Position numbers and translations under genes: made by a program. The notes under the pieces were generated by a model. It did not search any database, was not told where the DNA came from, and saw only the letters and a program-made list of their open reading frames with translations. Below are positions 12,092 to 24,603 of a stretch of DNA of 64,000 bases, piece after piece. Location: contig CM065299.1 of the NCBI GenBank assembly GCA_032871835.1, positions 4,001,001 through 4,065,000 of the forward strand. Reading direction: 5' to 3'. Position 1 is the first letter of the stretch; every line of letters begins with the position of its first letter. Origin of the DNA: Dipteronia dyeriana. Lineage: Eukaryota; Streptophyta; Magnoliopsida; Sapindales; Sapindaceae.

Positions 12092-14859
12092 ATGGTGAGC
12101 AGTGGAGGAGGCGGAGGCGGTGGAACGGCGATGGAGGGTTCAAAAGGGCCGATGGGGGTGATGAGTCAGAGCTTGAAGAAGGGGCCGTGGACGGCGGCAG
12201 AGGACGGGATCCTGATGGAGTACGTGAAGAGGCATGGAGAAGGGAATTGGAACGCGGTGCAGAAGAATTCAGGGTTGATGAGATGTGGGAAGAGTTGCAG
12301 GCTCAGATGGGCCAATCATTTGAGGCCTAATCTCAAGAAAGGTTCGTTTTCTTCCGATGAGGAGAGGATCATCATCGAACTTCACGCTAAGCTCGGCAAC
12401 AAATGGGCTCGCATGGCCGCACAGGTAACATATATTATATACCTAGCTAGCATGTCTGGTAATTAATATATATATGTTATATTTGATCTGATTTTTCTTA
12501 TAGTTTATTTGATAATTGATATATGTCAAATGATTTTTATCTGTTTTGATCTTTGAAATTGTGGAAAAAAAAAAATCGTACCCATTTGGGGTTTTTTTTT
12601 TTTCCTGGTCTATTAATTCTTTGATGGATATATGTTAATTGATTGTGACCCAAGTCTGAGTGTCTTTTTCGTATCTCTTTCTCTTTTGTCTCTGACTTGT
12701 CTTCTAGCTGCCCACACATCTTATTAGTTACGTTTTTAATTGTCACCAATATTTCTGTCTAATATTCAATATCTTTGCGTTTCTCTCTATGATCTCTACA
12801 CGTACAGTTACCTGGAAGGACTGATAATGAAATCAAGAATTACTGGAACACAAGGATGAAGAGACGCCAAAGAGCAGGTTTACCAATTTACCCTCAAGAA
12901 GTGCAAGAAAAAGCGGCTGTTTTTCACCTCCAACAGCAAGTGCACAATCCTCACCACCACCACCACCACCACCACCAAAAGAGACACCACAACAGCTCTT
13001 CTTCTCCTTCACTATCTTCTCTCCTCACCTCTTCACAAAATATTGCTACTACATACAATCCATCTCTCTCTTTGTTCAACAACTTCAATTTCTCATCACC
13101 TCAAAACCACCACCCTCTTCATCAAAATCAAGCCAATTCTTACTATGCTAATAACAACCCAAATCGCCAATTCAAGCTCTTTTGTAACACCAACAATATG
13201 AATAGTATTGGGTTCTCTGGTTCTCCATATAATCATCAACCACCATCAGCTGCTGGGTTGCTGTTCAATCAAAACATCCAAACAATACAACCTAATAACA
13301 TTCCATTCATCTCAAACTTTAAGTTTGAGAGTGAAAATTTTGATCATGATCATGACCGTGACATGAGTTTTAGTTCGATGATAGCGGGAGCTTCCATTGA
13401 CCCGATTGATCATTTTGTTCCGAGACATGAGGCTGCGGAGCTCCCTTCATCCCAAACGCCGCCACGACCAACGACTCCGTCATCTGGGTCGGGCGGCGGT
13501 GGTGGTTGTGTGATGGTAGGAAACAATACTACTACTAGCAATGATATTGATGTTGACTACAAAACTGGAGAGCCGACCAAAACGGCGAGTTGTATTAGCA
13601 ATAGTGGTTTGTTAGATGCTCTAGTGCAGGAATCTCACCATCTGTCTCGCAATGATCAGAAACTGATCTATACCGAGAACAATTTGACGTCCGCGGCGGA
13701 AGATGTGGCTGATGAGAAGGGGAAAGGCGTGATGTCTTCGGAAGAGGAAGGTGGTGTCGAATTGATGGTGAAAAATGAAGGCGACGCTAATGCTGATAAT
13801 CAGTGGGAGGATTTGAGCTCTAATTCCCAATCTTCAATTGGTGAGTTATAATCATTCATTTTTCTTGCATGAAGTCCATAGAATCATATTACTCGCTAGT
13901 TAAGTTTCTAATAATTTATATATTTAGGTTAAACAACTTGTATGTTTATATTTATTGTGGCAACTTCTTGAGTTATTCTCTTGATATGACGGTCTTAAAA
14001 AATAAAATAAAAAACAAAATCTGAAATTCATGGATTTTTTTTTCAGTATTATTAGAGAATCATTACTTATTCCTCAGTTTTTCTTTTAATTATATTACTT
14101 TTAATAAATGTATGATCATTTGAAATGTATACATATTTATTATTATTTTTTCCTTCAATTAAGATTTGTACTCCTAAATTATTTCAACGTGTTCACCCTA
14201 GATGGTGCAACTTGATTCAGTCCTGATTTTGGACAAAATGTGCACTCAATTAATATTATGCAAACAGTAGTCAATATATAGTAAATTAAAACCAAATAAT
14301 TAACTCAAATTTTAACTCGATTGATGTATTGATGTAGCAAGTGGTTTTTTATTAACCACATCAACTCATATCATGTGTGGTGATATCAATTCATTTGTCA
14401 CATTATTTGAATTGAAATTGAATTAATTATTTGGGTTGTATAGCATTACTCTGTATAGGAACATGAGCACCAACTATATAAACTGAAACATTCTATGAAC
14501 AAGTTCAAACATTTGTGGTTACATATATACATGACAAAGAACACATAAATTACTTGGTTACAGCAATGAAACGGAGCGACGAACCATTAGAGGAGATGAA
14601 TTCGATGGATGATGATCTGATGAGCCTGCTCAACAATTTCCCCACATCAATGCCACTACCTGATTGGTACCAAGATGCAAGCAACAACTTTTCCAATGCC
14701 TCATCATCTAGCATCACTGCAGGAGGTAGCAATGTGGAAACTACTGATCATCAGCCAAATGTGCCACCCACTCCGTCGCCACCAGGCGTGGCCTCCCCGG
14801 AAGCTCACTGGAGCCAATTCGGTTCTTATAGTTGGAACAATATGCCGCGAATTTGTTAA
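12092..14859 (+). CDS. MYB101-like: GAMYB-family R2R3-MYB transcription factor (MYB101/97/120-like)
   Basis: Three exons, 12092-12424, 12808-13840 and 14564-14859, joined by GT-AG introns, encode 553 residues. The phases (0, then 1) add up to an uninterrupted frame. R2 (about 31-78) has W33, W53 and W73; R3 (about 84-130) has F86, W105 and W124. The hallmark GAMYB string [15 protein letters not shown] and the KRRQRAGLP boundary after R3 are present; QKNSG and WNTRMKRR point to MYB101/97/120 rather than MYB33/65. A poly-His run (160-167) and Asn/Ser/Gln-rich stretches fill the C-terminal half. Exon 3 carries a short acidic [18 protein letters not shown] motif, probably an activation segment. 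GAMYB relatives act in the nucleus in gibberellin/ABA responses, pollen tube and seed development. The start is the first ATG of the leader; an in-frame TTG at 12032 was rejected. The exon 2/3 junction is inferred from splice sites and frame. Confidence 0.93.
12425..12807 (+). other. MYB intron 1 (383 bp)
   Basis: Begins GTAACA and ends ACAG. It splits R3 between WARMAAQ and [10 protein letters not shown], the conserved intron position of GAMYB-like genes. AT-rich; nothing else seen inside. Confidence 0.9.
13436..13456 (+). promoter_or_regulatory. miR159 target site in MYB exon 2
   Basis: Twenty-one bases with the core GGAGCTCCCTTCAT then CCCAAA match the conserved miR159 site of GAMYB messages, which encodes the ELPS(F/S)Q peptide seen here as AELPSSQT. 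Compared with perfect complementarity there is an end mismatch, one G:U pair and two adjacent mismatches opposite the miRNA seed. One of these (position 7) is common in GAMYB sites; the CC change at position 6 weakens pairing. Confidence 0.85.
13841..14563 (+). other. MYB intron 2 (723 bp)
   Basis: Begins GTGAGT after the split Gly/Ala codon and ends TTACAG before CAATGAAACGG. It is AT-rich. Reading through the donor would end the protein four codons later (GEL then stop), so splicing is needed to add the conserved acidic C-terminal motif. Confidence 0.8.
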
Positions 14860-15583
14860 GGGAAGAAGTTAAATTTTTAGCAGTGTGTTAATTTATATTT
14901 TTTCTTTCTTTCTTTCTTTTTCAAGTTTTAACCGTCCTTACAGAAAAAGTAGCTGTTAGGTTTTGTGATTTCAACAATCTTTTATTAACTATTAGAGTGC
15001 TTTAATTTTTATTTACTTGTGTGTGAAAGACTATTAGACTATGTTATCATATGTACAAATGTTTGATCAATGCGTAGAACTTAGTTTTTAGCATTTTCAT
15101 TTTTTTTGCTCTTTAATTTTATTCTAATTATGCAAATTGTGTTTTTACTCGATCTCCTAATTACAAAGAGTTTGTCTTCACCTTGTCATCTTCTTTCAAT
15201 GTTTCAACAAGTTAGGATAATTTTGTTAGAAAAATATCAAAAACGCATTTTTATTTAGCCTTGTATTTTGAAAGCATAATTAATTAAATTGATTTTCAAG
15301 TTCACACCTTATTTTTTTTAAAAAAAAAACATCTTTTTTAGCGTAATAGATTGGGAAAGGATTAATCGTGCTAGAACGTTATCTAGATCAAACATTAAAA
15401 TACAACTCATATATAGCTATTTTCAGGTTCAAGTCGCAGCAGTTATATAAAAAAGAAATGGTTTTGGATAATTTCTTTATAATACGGTATTCCTAAACTT
15501 CATGTCATATAAAAAGGCTATATAGGGTTGAAATTGAAACTTGCAATTGTAGGATGAATGACTAAATATATCCTCTTGGTTTT

Positions 15584-15623
<40 letters not shown>

Positions 15624-16082
15624 ACAAAGCATGACAAAGCCACTTGGCATCAGCAAGCAAATACACTGCCTTTCTTTTTATCCCCGAAATCTCGCTCAAT
15701 GAAATGCATACTTGCTATATTTAAAGATGCAGAAAGGAAGGAAGACAAGAGAAGACAAGAGAAGAAAAGAAAAGTGTGGGCGCTTTAGATAGCTGTTAAA
15801 ACAAGGAAATGTTGCTGAGGGGATTTTAGCTGTCATATATGGACTTAAATTTTTATTTTTATTTTTATTTTTTTGTCTTTGAAACGCCTCTATATTGTAG
15901 AGCGAAAACAGGATTCATGCATACTATCTTTCCCTCAATCACCGCCTCTACTTTCAATATAAAATTCAAATAATTTCATAGAAGAAACTTAGTATGGATC
16001 ATCATGAGATGCATATATCTATCTAGCTATCTGTTTATATTACATAGAGAGTTGCTGATCATGTGTATAATCCTGTACGTTC
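14860..16082. other. MYB 3' flank and spacer with (TA)n microsatellite
   Basis: Immediately downstream is a T-rich region with TTTC repeats (14905-14920), probably 3' untranslated. A (TA) dinucleotide run lies at about 15586-15621, and GAAGACAAGA repeats at about 15740-15770. No gene recognised. Confidence 0.5.
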
Positions 16083-16087
16083 CATTG

Positions 16088-16718
16088 TGTTGTCGAGAAG
16101 AAATTGTAAGCATACGAATCTAAATACAAAATAGAAAGCAATAATAAAAGAAGACACAAAAGATTTTACGTGGTTCAGCAATTTGCCTACGTCCACGGAG
16201 CGTACCGCACTCAATCCACTATATCTCAGAGTTGATTACAATCTCTCTGTCTCTCTTTCAGTCTCTCTATAATTGCTCTCTCTCTCTAGCAATTTTCTCA
16301 CACACTACGCACTATTTTTCTGCTCTGTTCTTCTCACTCTTTTAAGTACAAATAATGGTGGTATTTATATGAGAGCACTAGGGTTAGTCAAATCCCAATT
16401 GGAATCTATATCCTAATCCAATTACTTGTGCACGCAGGATTTCCTCTTTCCTCGCGCAACCCCGTCTCTACCTGGGTCTGGACCGCTGTGTGGGCACATG
16501 TCTGCGCCGCGGTCCACAACGCGTAACACGCCTATGGAACTCCGCTCCACTAACCGGGTGTGTGCATCTTGTCTGCGCCGCGGTACGCACAACATGTCAC
16601 CTCTGTGATTCTTCGTTGTGTGTGACGCGGTGTGGGTCACTGCCTCCGCAGTGATCGACGTCGCGCCACCTGCCAGAATTGTTTTCTTCACCTGTTTCTA
16701 GCTTCACATAACCCAACA
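16088..16718 (-). repeat. Copia 1, 3' LTR
   Basis: 631 bp. Minus-strand TATAAATA lies at 16362-16369. The LTR holds an unusually GC-rich segment (16435-16680) with GCGCCGCGGT-type strings, unlike the AT-rich surroundings. Confidence 0.95.
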
Positions 16719-16931
16719 ATCTCCCACTTGAAGACTGAAACTCAATAGGCGTTCTCCATCCTTCCTTGATGACTTAGTGGATAAATAACGGTGCACTCAT
16801 TCCCATGTCTTTACTCTTGAAGACCAACTAAAGTTGCGCACAACACCAGTTTTTCAGTAGTGACTGGCTTGGTTAACATGTCAGCCGGATTCTTAGTTCC
16901 TACAATCTTCACTAGCTTCAACACTTCTTCT

Positions 16932-19900
16932 TCAATTAACGATCGAATGAAGTGGTAGCGCAGGTCTATATGCTTGGTCTATATGCTTGGTCCTAGAATG
17001 GAATGCTGAATTCTTGGCCAAGTGTATTGCACTTTGACTGTCACTGTGCAACACATTCATCACTTGATCGAATCCCAACTCGGCTAACAACCCTTGTAAC
17101 CATATCAACTCTTTACTTGCTTCTGTCACAGCCGCATACTCAGCTTCTGTTGTAGAGATTGTCACTATCTTCTGCAACTGGGACACCCAACTAACTGTAG
17201 TACTTGCCATTGTAAACACATATCCGGTGGTACTTCTTCTATGATCCACTTCTCCGGTAAAATCTGAATCCACATAACCTTCTAGCTTAAGTTCATCTCT
17301 CTTGAAGGATAGACACTTCTCTGTCGTACCCTGCAGGTATCTTAGGATTCATTTCACAGCCTCCCAGTGAGGCTTGCCCGGATTGGACATGTAGCGGCTC
17401 ACAACTCCCACTGCTTGGGAAATGTCAGGTCTTGTGCAAGTCATGGCATACATTAGATTTCCAATGGCTGAAGCGTAAGGAACTCTAGCCATGAAATCCT
17501 TCTCTTCTTCCGTCTTCAGACTCTGATCCTTAAATAACTTGAAGTGACTAGCTAAAGGTGTTCTTACTGGTTTAGCATTTCCCATGCTGAATCTCTGTAA
17601 CACCTTCCGAACGTACTCTGCTTGTGAAAGCTTCAATGTACCTTCCTTTTTGTTTCTATTAATCCTCATTCCAAGAATTTGCTTTGCTGGACCTAAATCC
17701 TTCATCTCGAATTCATTCGAAAGTTGTTTCTTCAAATTATTTATCTCTTCTAAATTTACACCAGCTACTAACATGTCATCAACATAAAGTAGCAATATTA
17801 TAAAGCTGGACTTAACCTTTTTGAAGTAGCAACAGTGGTCAGCATTGCATCTTAAGCAGCCATTCCCTTGCATGAATCCATCAAACTTCTTGTACCACTG
17901 TTGAGGAGCTTGTTTTAAACCATACAAGCTCTTAGTCAACTTGCATACCAACTCTTCCTTGCCATCTTCCGCAAACCCCTCTAGTTGCTTCATGTATATC
18001 TCTTCCTCCAAATCTCCATGAAGAAAGGCAGTCTTCATATCTAACTGCTCTAGATATAACCCTTTTGCTGCAACAATACTTAATACTAACCGGATCGTAG
18101 TTAGTTTAACAACAGGAGAAAAAATTTCAGAGTAGTCGATACCTTCAATTTGTTGGAAACCTTTGACTAAGAGTCATGCTTTGTATCTCTTGGAACCGTC
18201 ATGTTCCTCTTTGATCTGATACACCCATTTATTCTGTAGGGCTTTCTTTCCTTCAGGCAACTTGGTTAACTCCCAAGTTTGGTTAGATGCCAACGACTCC
18301 ATCTTATCCTTCATTGCAAGCTCCCACTTGCTTGCATTTTCTCCCTGACAAGTTCATCATAGTACTCAGGTTCTCTTGCATCTGTCAGCAGCATGTAGTA
18401 CACGTATTTCCTCATAGGAGTTCGAGTTGATCTTCCCAATGTATTCTGGACATGTGTTATTGGAGCATATCTAGGTGGGATTGGTTTTTGTACCTGGTGC
18501 TACACACCTTGCTCTTCATTATTCTGTTTGATGTGTTCCATGATCTCTCTATCATGTACATCATTCGGTCCAAAAAAATCTGGCTCTTCCGGCTTAGACA
18601 TCTGTGAGTTCCTGTCTTTGTACATGACCCTTTCGTTGAAGACAATGTCTCTACTTCTAATCATCTTACAGTTTTGGTCATCCCACAACTTGTAACCAAA
18701 GTCATCTTCTCCATAGCCCACTAAAGTACACTTTACTGACTTTGCGTCTAGCTTACTCCGCGTATGATTTACTACATATACATACGAGACACACCCAAAC
18801 ACTTTAAGGTGAGAAAGTTTTACCTATTTTCCAGTCCAGATCTCTTCTGGTATAGCGAGGTCCAAAGGCTTTGATGGTCCTCTGTTGATCAAATATGCTG
18901 TTGTATTGACTGCTTATGCCCAGAACTATTTTGGCAGCCCTGAGTGTAGCCTCATGCTTCTGGCTCTCTCAGTCAATGTTCTGTTCATCTGTTTTGCTAT
19001 GTCATTCTGTTGTGGGGTTCCAGGAACCGTCCTACTGAGCTTTATCCCATTTTAGTAGCAAAACCTCTTGAACTCATTGTCTTTATATTCTTAACCATTA
19101 TCTGAATGCAGTTGTTTGATCTTCTAACCTGTCTCATTCTCAACCCTGGCTTTCCATCTCTTGAAAGCATCAAATACCTCAAAATTTTATTTTAGAAAGT
19201 AAACCTATACATTTCTAGAATGGTCGTCAATGAAAGTGACGAAGTACAGTTTACCTCCGGTTGATAAGACTGAAGCTGGACCCTAAACATCAGGGTGCAC
19301 TAGTTCCAGCTTCTCTTTTGTCGGAGTTCTTTCGGTTCTTTTAAAGCTCACTCGCTTCTATTTTCCTAGAATGCAACTCTCACAGAAATCAACTACAACC
19401 GATTTTAAATCTGGCAACTTACCTTTTGAATGCAGACACTTCAACCCTTGAGAACTTATGTGCCTAAATCTCTGATGCCACAAGTTCGGATCGTCTTTGC
19501 TTTCCGCCATAGCAACGGAACCACACCTATCCGTGGTTGTGTAAAGTGACTCATTCTTACTTCCTCAGGCGATTGCCATTGCACCTTTCGAAATCTTCCA
19601 CTTATCACCTGTGAAAGTCGTCACAAAACCATCTGACGCCAGTTGCCCAATGGAGATCAAATTCTTCCTTAAGTCCGGTATATGCCTCACATTGTCGAGC
19701 TTCCAAACTGACCCTTACAGTTGAATCTTCACATCTCTCTTCCCGGTAATATCGCATGATTGATCGTCACCAAGATACACTTTACCCATATTTTCGGAGA
19801 TGTAGTTCTCGAGCAATTCCCTGTGAGGTGTGGCATGGAATGACGCTCCCGAATCCAAGACCCAGGACTCCGTCTTGCTTTCCAGCGAGCAGATAAGACA

Positions 19901-19999
19901 GTCATCTGACTCCTCCGATACACAATTCGCACTGCTGTTGCCCTTATCTTTCTTCTCAGATCTACACTCATATGAGAGATGGGCTTTCTTACCACAATT
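16932..19999 (-). pseudogene. Copia 1 pol remnants (protease, integrase, RT, RNase H)
   Basis: Minus-strand pieces in order: zinc-knuckle remainder and protease near 20000-19700; integrase about 19600-18500, with many stops; a segment at 18802-18500 starting FGCVSYVYV, typical of the post-integrase region; reverse transcriptase at 18040-17349 with the catalytic YVDD (LLLYVDDMLVAG) intact; and RNase H at 17273-16932 (STTEAEYAAVTEASKE). The frame is broken between nearly all pieces, so no functional polyprotein can be made. Confidence 0.88.
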
Positions 20000-20782
20000 T
20001 CAGCATTCAGCATCCCTTTTGCTTCGTTGCTGGTTTCCCGAATAGTTAGCATGATTTCTTGATTTGGACTTACCTCTAGACTTTGATCTTCCCTGTTGAC
20101 TTGTGTTTCGATTTCCTCCTCTGCCTTCTCTACCTTCCAAACTCAATGCTGAAGATGTAGATGCCCATGATCCCTCTTCATGCATCATGATCTCTTCCGT
20201 CATGATCATGTTTATAACCTGCTGAAGATTCAACTTTTCTTTCCTGAATGAGTTGGCAATTGACTGGCATGTCGTTTTCCAACTTTCTGGCATTTGGGTG
20301 AGTAGAAACGCCGCCATAAACTCCTCATCAAACCCCATAGATAAAGAACATAACTCGTCCTTTACTTCATTGAACTGGTTCATAAAATCTTTAAAGTTCT
20401 GACCCTCCGTCATCTTCAAGGTTGATAACTTCTTGACAAGATGGATTTTCCTTACTGCAGAAGGCTGTTCGTATAGGTATGATAGGGTATCCATTAGATC
20501 TTTAGTTGTCTGTTGATCCTTTACGTTGAAGGTGACCTGCTTCGTCAAACTGAGATGAATTGCTCCCAATGTTTTCCTATCCAGAAGTTCAAAGTCATCA
20601 TCATCCATGTTCTTCGGTTTTCGTTTCTTTATCCAATCTTCATCGGTCATATCCTTTGGTCTCTCTTTTATCGGCCAATGCAGATCCTTCTGGTATAGAT
20701 AATCTTCCATCTGCATCTTCCAGAAGCTGAAATTCAAACCATTGAATTTCTCAATTTTGTGCGCTTCCTTCTCTGACTCCAT
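20000..20782 (-). pseudogene. Copia 1 gag (truncated by a stop in the zinc knuckle)
   Basis: From the ATG at 20782 the frame encodes a gag protein (MESEKEAHKIEKFNG, with NFSFWKMQMEDYL typical of the DUF4219/UBN2 region). It runs to a TGA exactly where the CCHC zinc knuckle should begin: AEC, stop, NCGKKAHLSYEC. A CX2CX4HX4C knuckle normally has Trp (TGG) at this place in many copia elements, so a TGG to TGA transition is the likely lesion. Confidence 0.88.
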
Positions 20783-20862
20783 CTCCACGATGAAATCGAT
20801 GACCTCGAGAGAACCTAGATTTGTGTGAATAATATTCCCCAACCCGGAGCTCTGATACCAAT

Positions 20863-21493
20863 TGTTGTCGAGAAGAAATTACAAGCACACAAATCTAAAT
20901 ACAAAATAGAAAGCAATAATAAAAGAAGACACAAAAGATTTTACGTGGTTCAGTAATTTGCCTACGTCCACGGAGCGCACCGCACTCAATCCACTATATC
21001 TCAGAGTTGATTACAATCTCTCTGTCTCTCTTTCAGTCTCTCTACAATTGCTCTCTCTCTCTAGCAATTTTCTCACACACTATGCACTATTTTTCTGCTA
21101 TGTTCTTCTCACTCTTTTAAGTACAAATAATGGTGGTATTTATATGAGAGCACTAGGGTTAGTCAAATCCCAATTGGAATCTATTTCCTATTCCAATTAC
21201 TTGTGCACGCAAGATTTCCTCTTTCCTCATGAAACCTGTCTCTACCGAGGTCTGGACCGCTATGTGGGCACATGTCTGAGCCGCGGTTCACAACGCATAA
21301 CACGCCTGTGGAACTCCGCTCCACTGACCGCGGTGTGTGCATCTTGTCTGCGCCGCGGTACGCACAGCATGTCACCTCTGGAATTCTTCTCTGTGTGTGC
21401 CGCGGTCTGGGTCATTGCCACCGCTGCGGTCGCCGCCGCGCCACCTGCCAGAATCGTTTTCTTCACTTGTTTCTGGCTTCACATAACCCAACA
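20863..21493 (-). repeat. Copia 1, 5' LTR
   Basis: 631 bp, the partner of 16088-16718, with the same ends and the same TATA-like box on the minus strand. The primer-binding site lies just outside at about 20847-20860. Confidence 0.95.
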
Positions 21494-21498
21494 CATTG

Positions 21499-22365
21499 TG
21501 CTTGTAGATGATAGGTGAGCATATGCTAATATGTTTCACGTTCTCTCTCTTTCACTCGCACTTCTTTGTAAGTAAAATTTTGTAATTTTTATCTCAGTAT
21601 AAGGATTTTAATGTCCTTATAATTATTTGGGTCATCTTGGTTCTTGGCTTTTCCCATTTTGGACATATCTAAAGCCACTAGGTTCGGTTGCTGGCTAGAG
21701 TACTAACTGTACTAATCAATTCAATTGAATATGGAAGAATCTTGGTTGCATGGATGGATATTTTAACAATGAATAAGCAAGACAATGTCCAGAGATCATT
21801 TAGCTAGTTTAGATCAGTTTTTGTTTGTGCCAAAGATTCAATGGATGGGATGTGTGTGGTAATAAAGAAATTACTAACAATGAAACTATTTTAATGACAT
21901 CCCAAATAGTAACGTTGATTTAAATTTTTAATTAAGTATATTATTACTAATAATTACAATAATCCTTTTAAAATTAAATTCTTCTCAGTACTATATAAGA
22001 GAGAAAAAGAAGAAAAGGTTGACAACAATTTACTAATTATCTTTCTCAAGAAAAAAAAAACAATATACTAATTATATATTTTACCTCACCGTGGATTGAT
22101 GATACATGACTGACAGACAGGTATGTATAGAAACGTTGAATAAACGCTTTGGACGGACAAGTTGAGATTGATTGTTCAAGTGATATGTCTCTTGCGTTAG
22201 AGATGTACATTTTTTTCTGGCATCCTAATTTCCTACATTTCTATCTCTATTTAAAGATTTTTTTTTGAAGAAAAATAGATAAATGAGGGGGGTCGGGAGG
22301 TGGGATGGGGATGAAAATCATCCCCAAATTGAAATGGAGTGGTTTTGGCCTTGTACATTGGCTTT
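21499..22365. other. Intergenic, nothing recognised
   Basis: AT-rich spacer. Its right part (22280-22325) has GGGGATGAAAATCATCCCC, a palindrome that is nearly repeated just beyond the next TIR element (23920-23937). This suggests the TIR element sits in, or next to, an older element. Confidence 0.4.
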
Positions 22366-23458
22366 AAGGGTGTGTTTGGTACGCGGGACGGGACGGAACA
22401 ACATAGGACAATATGGGACAACTTTTTGTTGTCCCACGTTTGGCACACCATTAGCTTGGTACATGACGGGATAACATGGGATAAAAACCATGAAAAATTG
22501 TCTCACCTCAGACCCTCGGCCAGACTTGTCACATGTATGGGACAAGTCTGGAAAAGACATTTTTGCCCTCAGATCTATCAAAAATTACAAAAATACCAAC
22601 TATAAAATAAAACTCAACCATATTCTCACGCCTCTCTCTCTCACTTTCTCTCTTTGGCCGCCGGCGAGGAGCAAAGATCTCAATCTCTCCCGCTTGTCTC
22701 TCTCTCCGTTCGACCTCTTTCGATTTTGGAAGTGGTGGATTTAATTGATTTCAATTTTGAGGAATCGATTTAGGGTTCTCGAGTTGGGGTTTTCGATGCA
22801 CAGCGATTGGAAGACAAAATCATTTGGGATTCAGTCGGCGGCGGCTTGGTTTGTGAGGTTATGGATGAGTTTGATTGAATCTGGTGGTGGATGTGGTGAT
22901 GGATGGGGTGATGGATGGTTCTGGATTTGATTGAAGTTGGTGGTTTGGTGTTGACGATGGTACTGGGTTTGTTTGTGAATGGTGGTTTGGTGTTCACGAT
23001 TATGGTAGGGCAATATTCAAAAGTTGAGGTTTTCTCACCCATTTCCATCTCAGTTCCACTCTTTTACGGGCCATGGAAAATGGTGCTTTCATATGTTTTT
23101 TTTTATCAATTTTTTTAAAGATTTTATGTATATAATTTGATTATAGATTAATGAAGAAGAGGTTTGATGAAAATCTTTGTTTTCGAATCTGATGAAGAAG
23201 ATGTTTGATAAAGATTTGGATGTGTTTGCATCTAATTACAGGTTTGATGAAGTTTTATTTTTAAAGTAAAAAAAGGTTGAGCTGTTTTGCTGGAGATTAA
23301 ATCTAATTATTGATAAGGTTTGAGTTGTTTTGCTGGAGATTATATATCTGGATATTCAATCTAATTATTGATGAGGTTTGAGCTGTTTTTCTAGACAACT
23401 ATTTTAAAATAGATGTTGGTGGAGAGTGGATACCAATCCCATATTGGATCTTCACCTC

Positions 23459-23496
<38 letters not shown>

Positions 23497-23919
23497 TTCA
23501 TTTTTCAGTGTTTTTTTTTTGTGTATAAATTCTATTTAATCTTCACCGACCATCACCAATATGAATGGAGGAGATAACTTAAAAAAAAAAAGAAATCAGT
23601 TTTTTAAATTGCATTATTTTTAACTTCTTGAATATCTTAAATATTTAATATCTGAAAATTTATTAATTTGATCCCAACTATCCATCTTAAATAATCTTAT
23701 AAAATTATTAATTAATAATATTTTTCAATCACAGTAGGGGCATTTTTGTCATTTGAACCTCTAGTCTCGTCATGTCCAAGTCATAGCAACCGTATAACAG
23801 TACAGATAACAGTTCTGTTTCAGGCCTTCCTAACACAATAAAGAACAATTTGTCATGTCCCGTCCCGTCCCGTCTCGTCTCGCATTGTCATGTCTCATCT
23901 CCGTACCAAACGCACCCTT
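22366..23919. mobile_element. TIR element of about 1.55 kb with gene-like interior
   Basis: The ends form a 17-bp inverted repeat with one mismatch, AAGGGTG(T/C)GTTTGGTAC, followed inward by GGGACGGGACGG on the left and the matching CCGTCCCGTCCCG motif on the right. Further inverted pieces (TTGTCCC/GGGACAA) lie near the left end. No transposase frame is seen. No convincing target duplication was found, so the superfamily (PIF/Harbinger-like or other) is open. The interior 22630-23060 has a CT-rich leader-like run, GC-rich coding-like DNA and GGTGGT repeats that look like a captured gene 5' region. Confidence 0.6.
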
Positions 23920-24603
23920 GGGGATGATTTCATCCCCGGTTCCCCCACAATTATATATATTGAAATGTGGATGTCCTCCATCCTCATTTCTCAATTTCCC
24001 TCAAACATATATATATAAATATAATTATAATATATATTTTTAATTATAATACATTAATGGATTTTATTTTGTATTTATAATGGAATGTTTGTTTTTTTTA
24101 ATTTAATTTATAATTTATAATTAAATAAGGAAATGGAAAAACGGAGAAAACGAGAAACTGGGGATGAGGATGGATATACCTCCCCTAAAATTCCTCATCC
24201 TCATTTTTCTAAAATAGAGAAATATAGGAAAATGTCTAGAAAATTGGGATGAAGATGGGAGACCTATATCCATCCTCATTCCTCAAACGTACATCCCTAC
24301 GTTTAACCATAAGACTATGGGTTCGTCTTATGTTTTTCTTAATGAAACCACCACCCTACCCCCAAAAAAAAAAAAAGGGACGCTGGTCTTTAGTCATTTG
24401 TTAAAAAAGAAAATAAGTCTTGGATAAGCAACATAGAAAAGCCATAGAAATCAAATAATTCCTCTCCTGTCTTTTTTTTTCCTTAGCATTGGAGTAAATT
24501 TTGACATCTAGCAAAATGTTGTAAATTTAATGGGTTAAATTAAGGATTCAAATCAGATGTCAATAAATGGTATTCCGATTTATGTTTAGCCAATCAAATT
24601 GAG
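23920..24603. other. Spacer with hAT-like end motifs
   Basis: Contains GGGGATGAGGATGGATATACC and its inverted counterpart GGATATAGGTCTCCCATC on the minus strand, ending at CGTACATCCCTA (about 24288-24299). That resembles the TAGGGATG end of plant hAT-type elements in reverse orientation. The matching left end was not found. Confidence 0.35.

Larger units (their letters stand above)
16088..21493 (-). mobile_element. Ty1/copia LTR retrotransposon 1 (complete, decayed)
   Basis: A 5.4-kb element in minus orientation. Two 631-bp LTRs (16088-16718 and 20863-21493), both starting TGTTG and ending CAACA, are flanked by a perfect 5-bp target duplication CATTG (16083-16087 and 21494-21498). On the minus strand, TGGTATCAGAGCTC, the usual initiator-Met-tRNA primer site of copia elements, follows the 5' LTR after two bases, and the polypurine tract AAGTGGGAGA precedes the 3' LTR. 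The gene order gag, protease, integrase, reverse transcriptase, RNase H defines copia. The two LTRs differ at about 44 positions by eye (around 7%), and the coding region has many stops and frameshifts, so it is old and not autonomous. Confidence 0.96.

Noticed and set aside
16426..16691. Open frames on both strands in the copia 1 LTR
   Set aside because: They lie in the GC-rich LTR block and are disrupted or different in the partner LTR.
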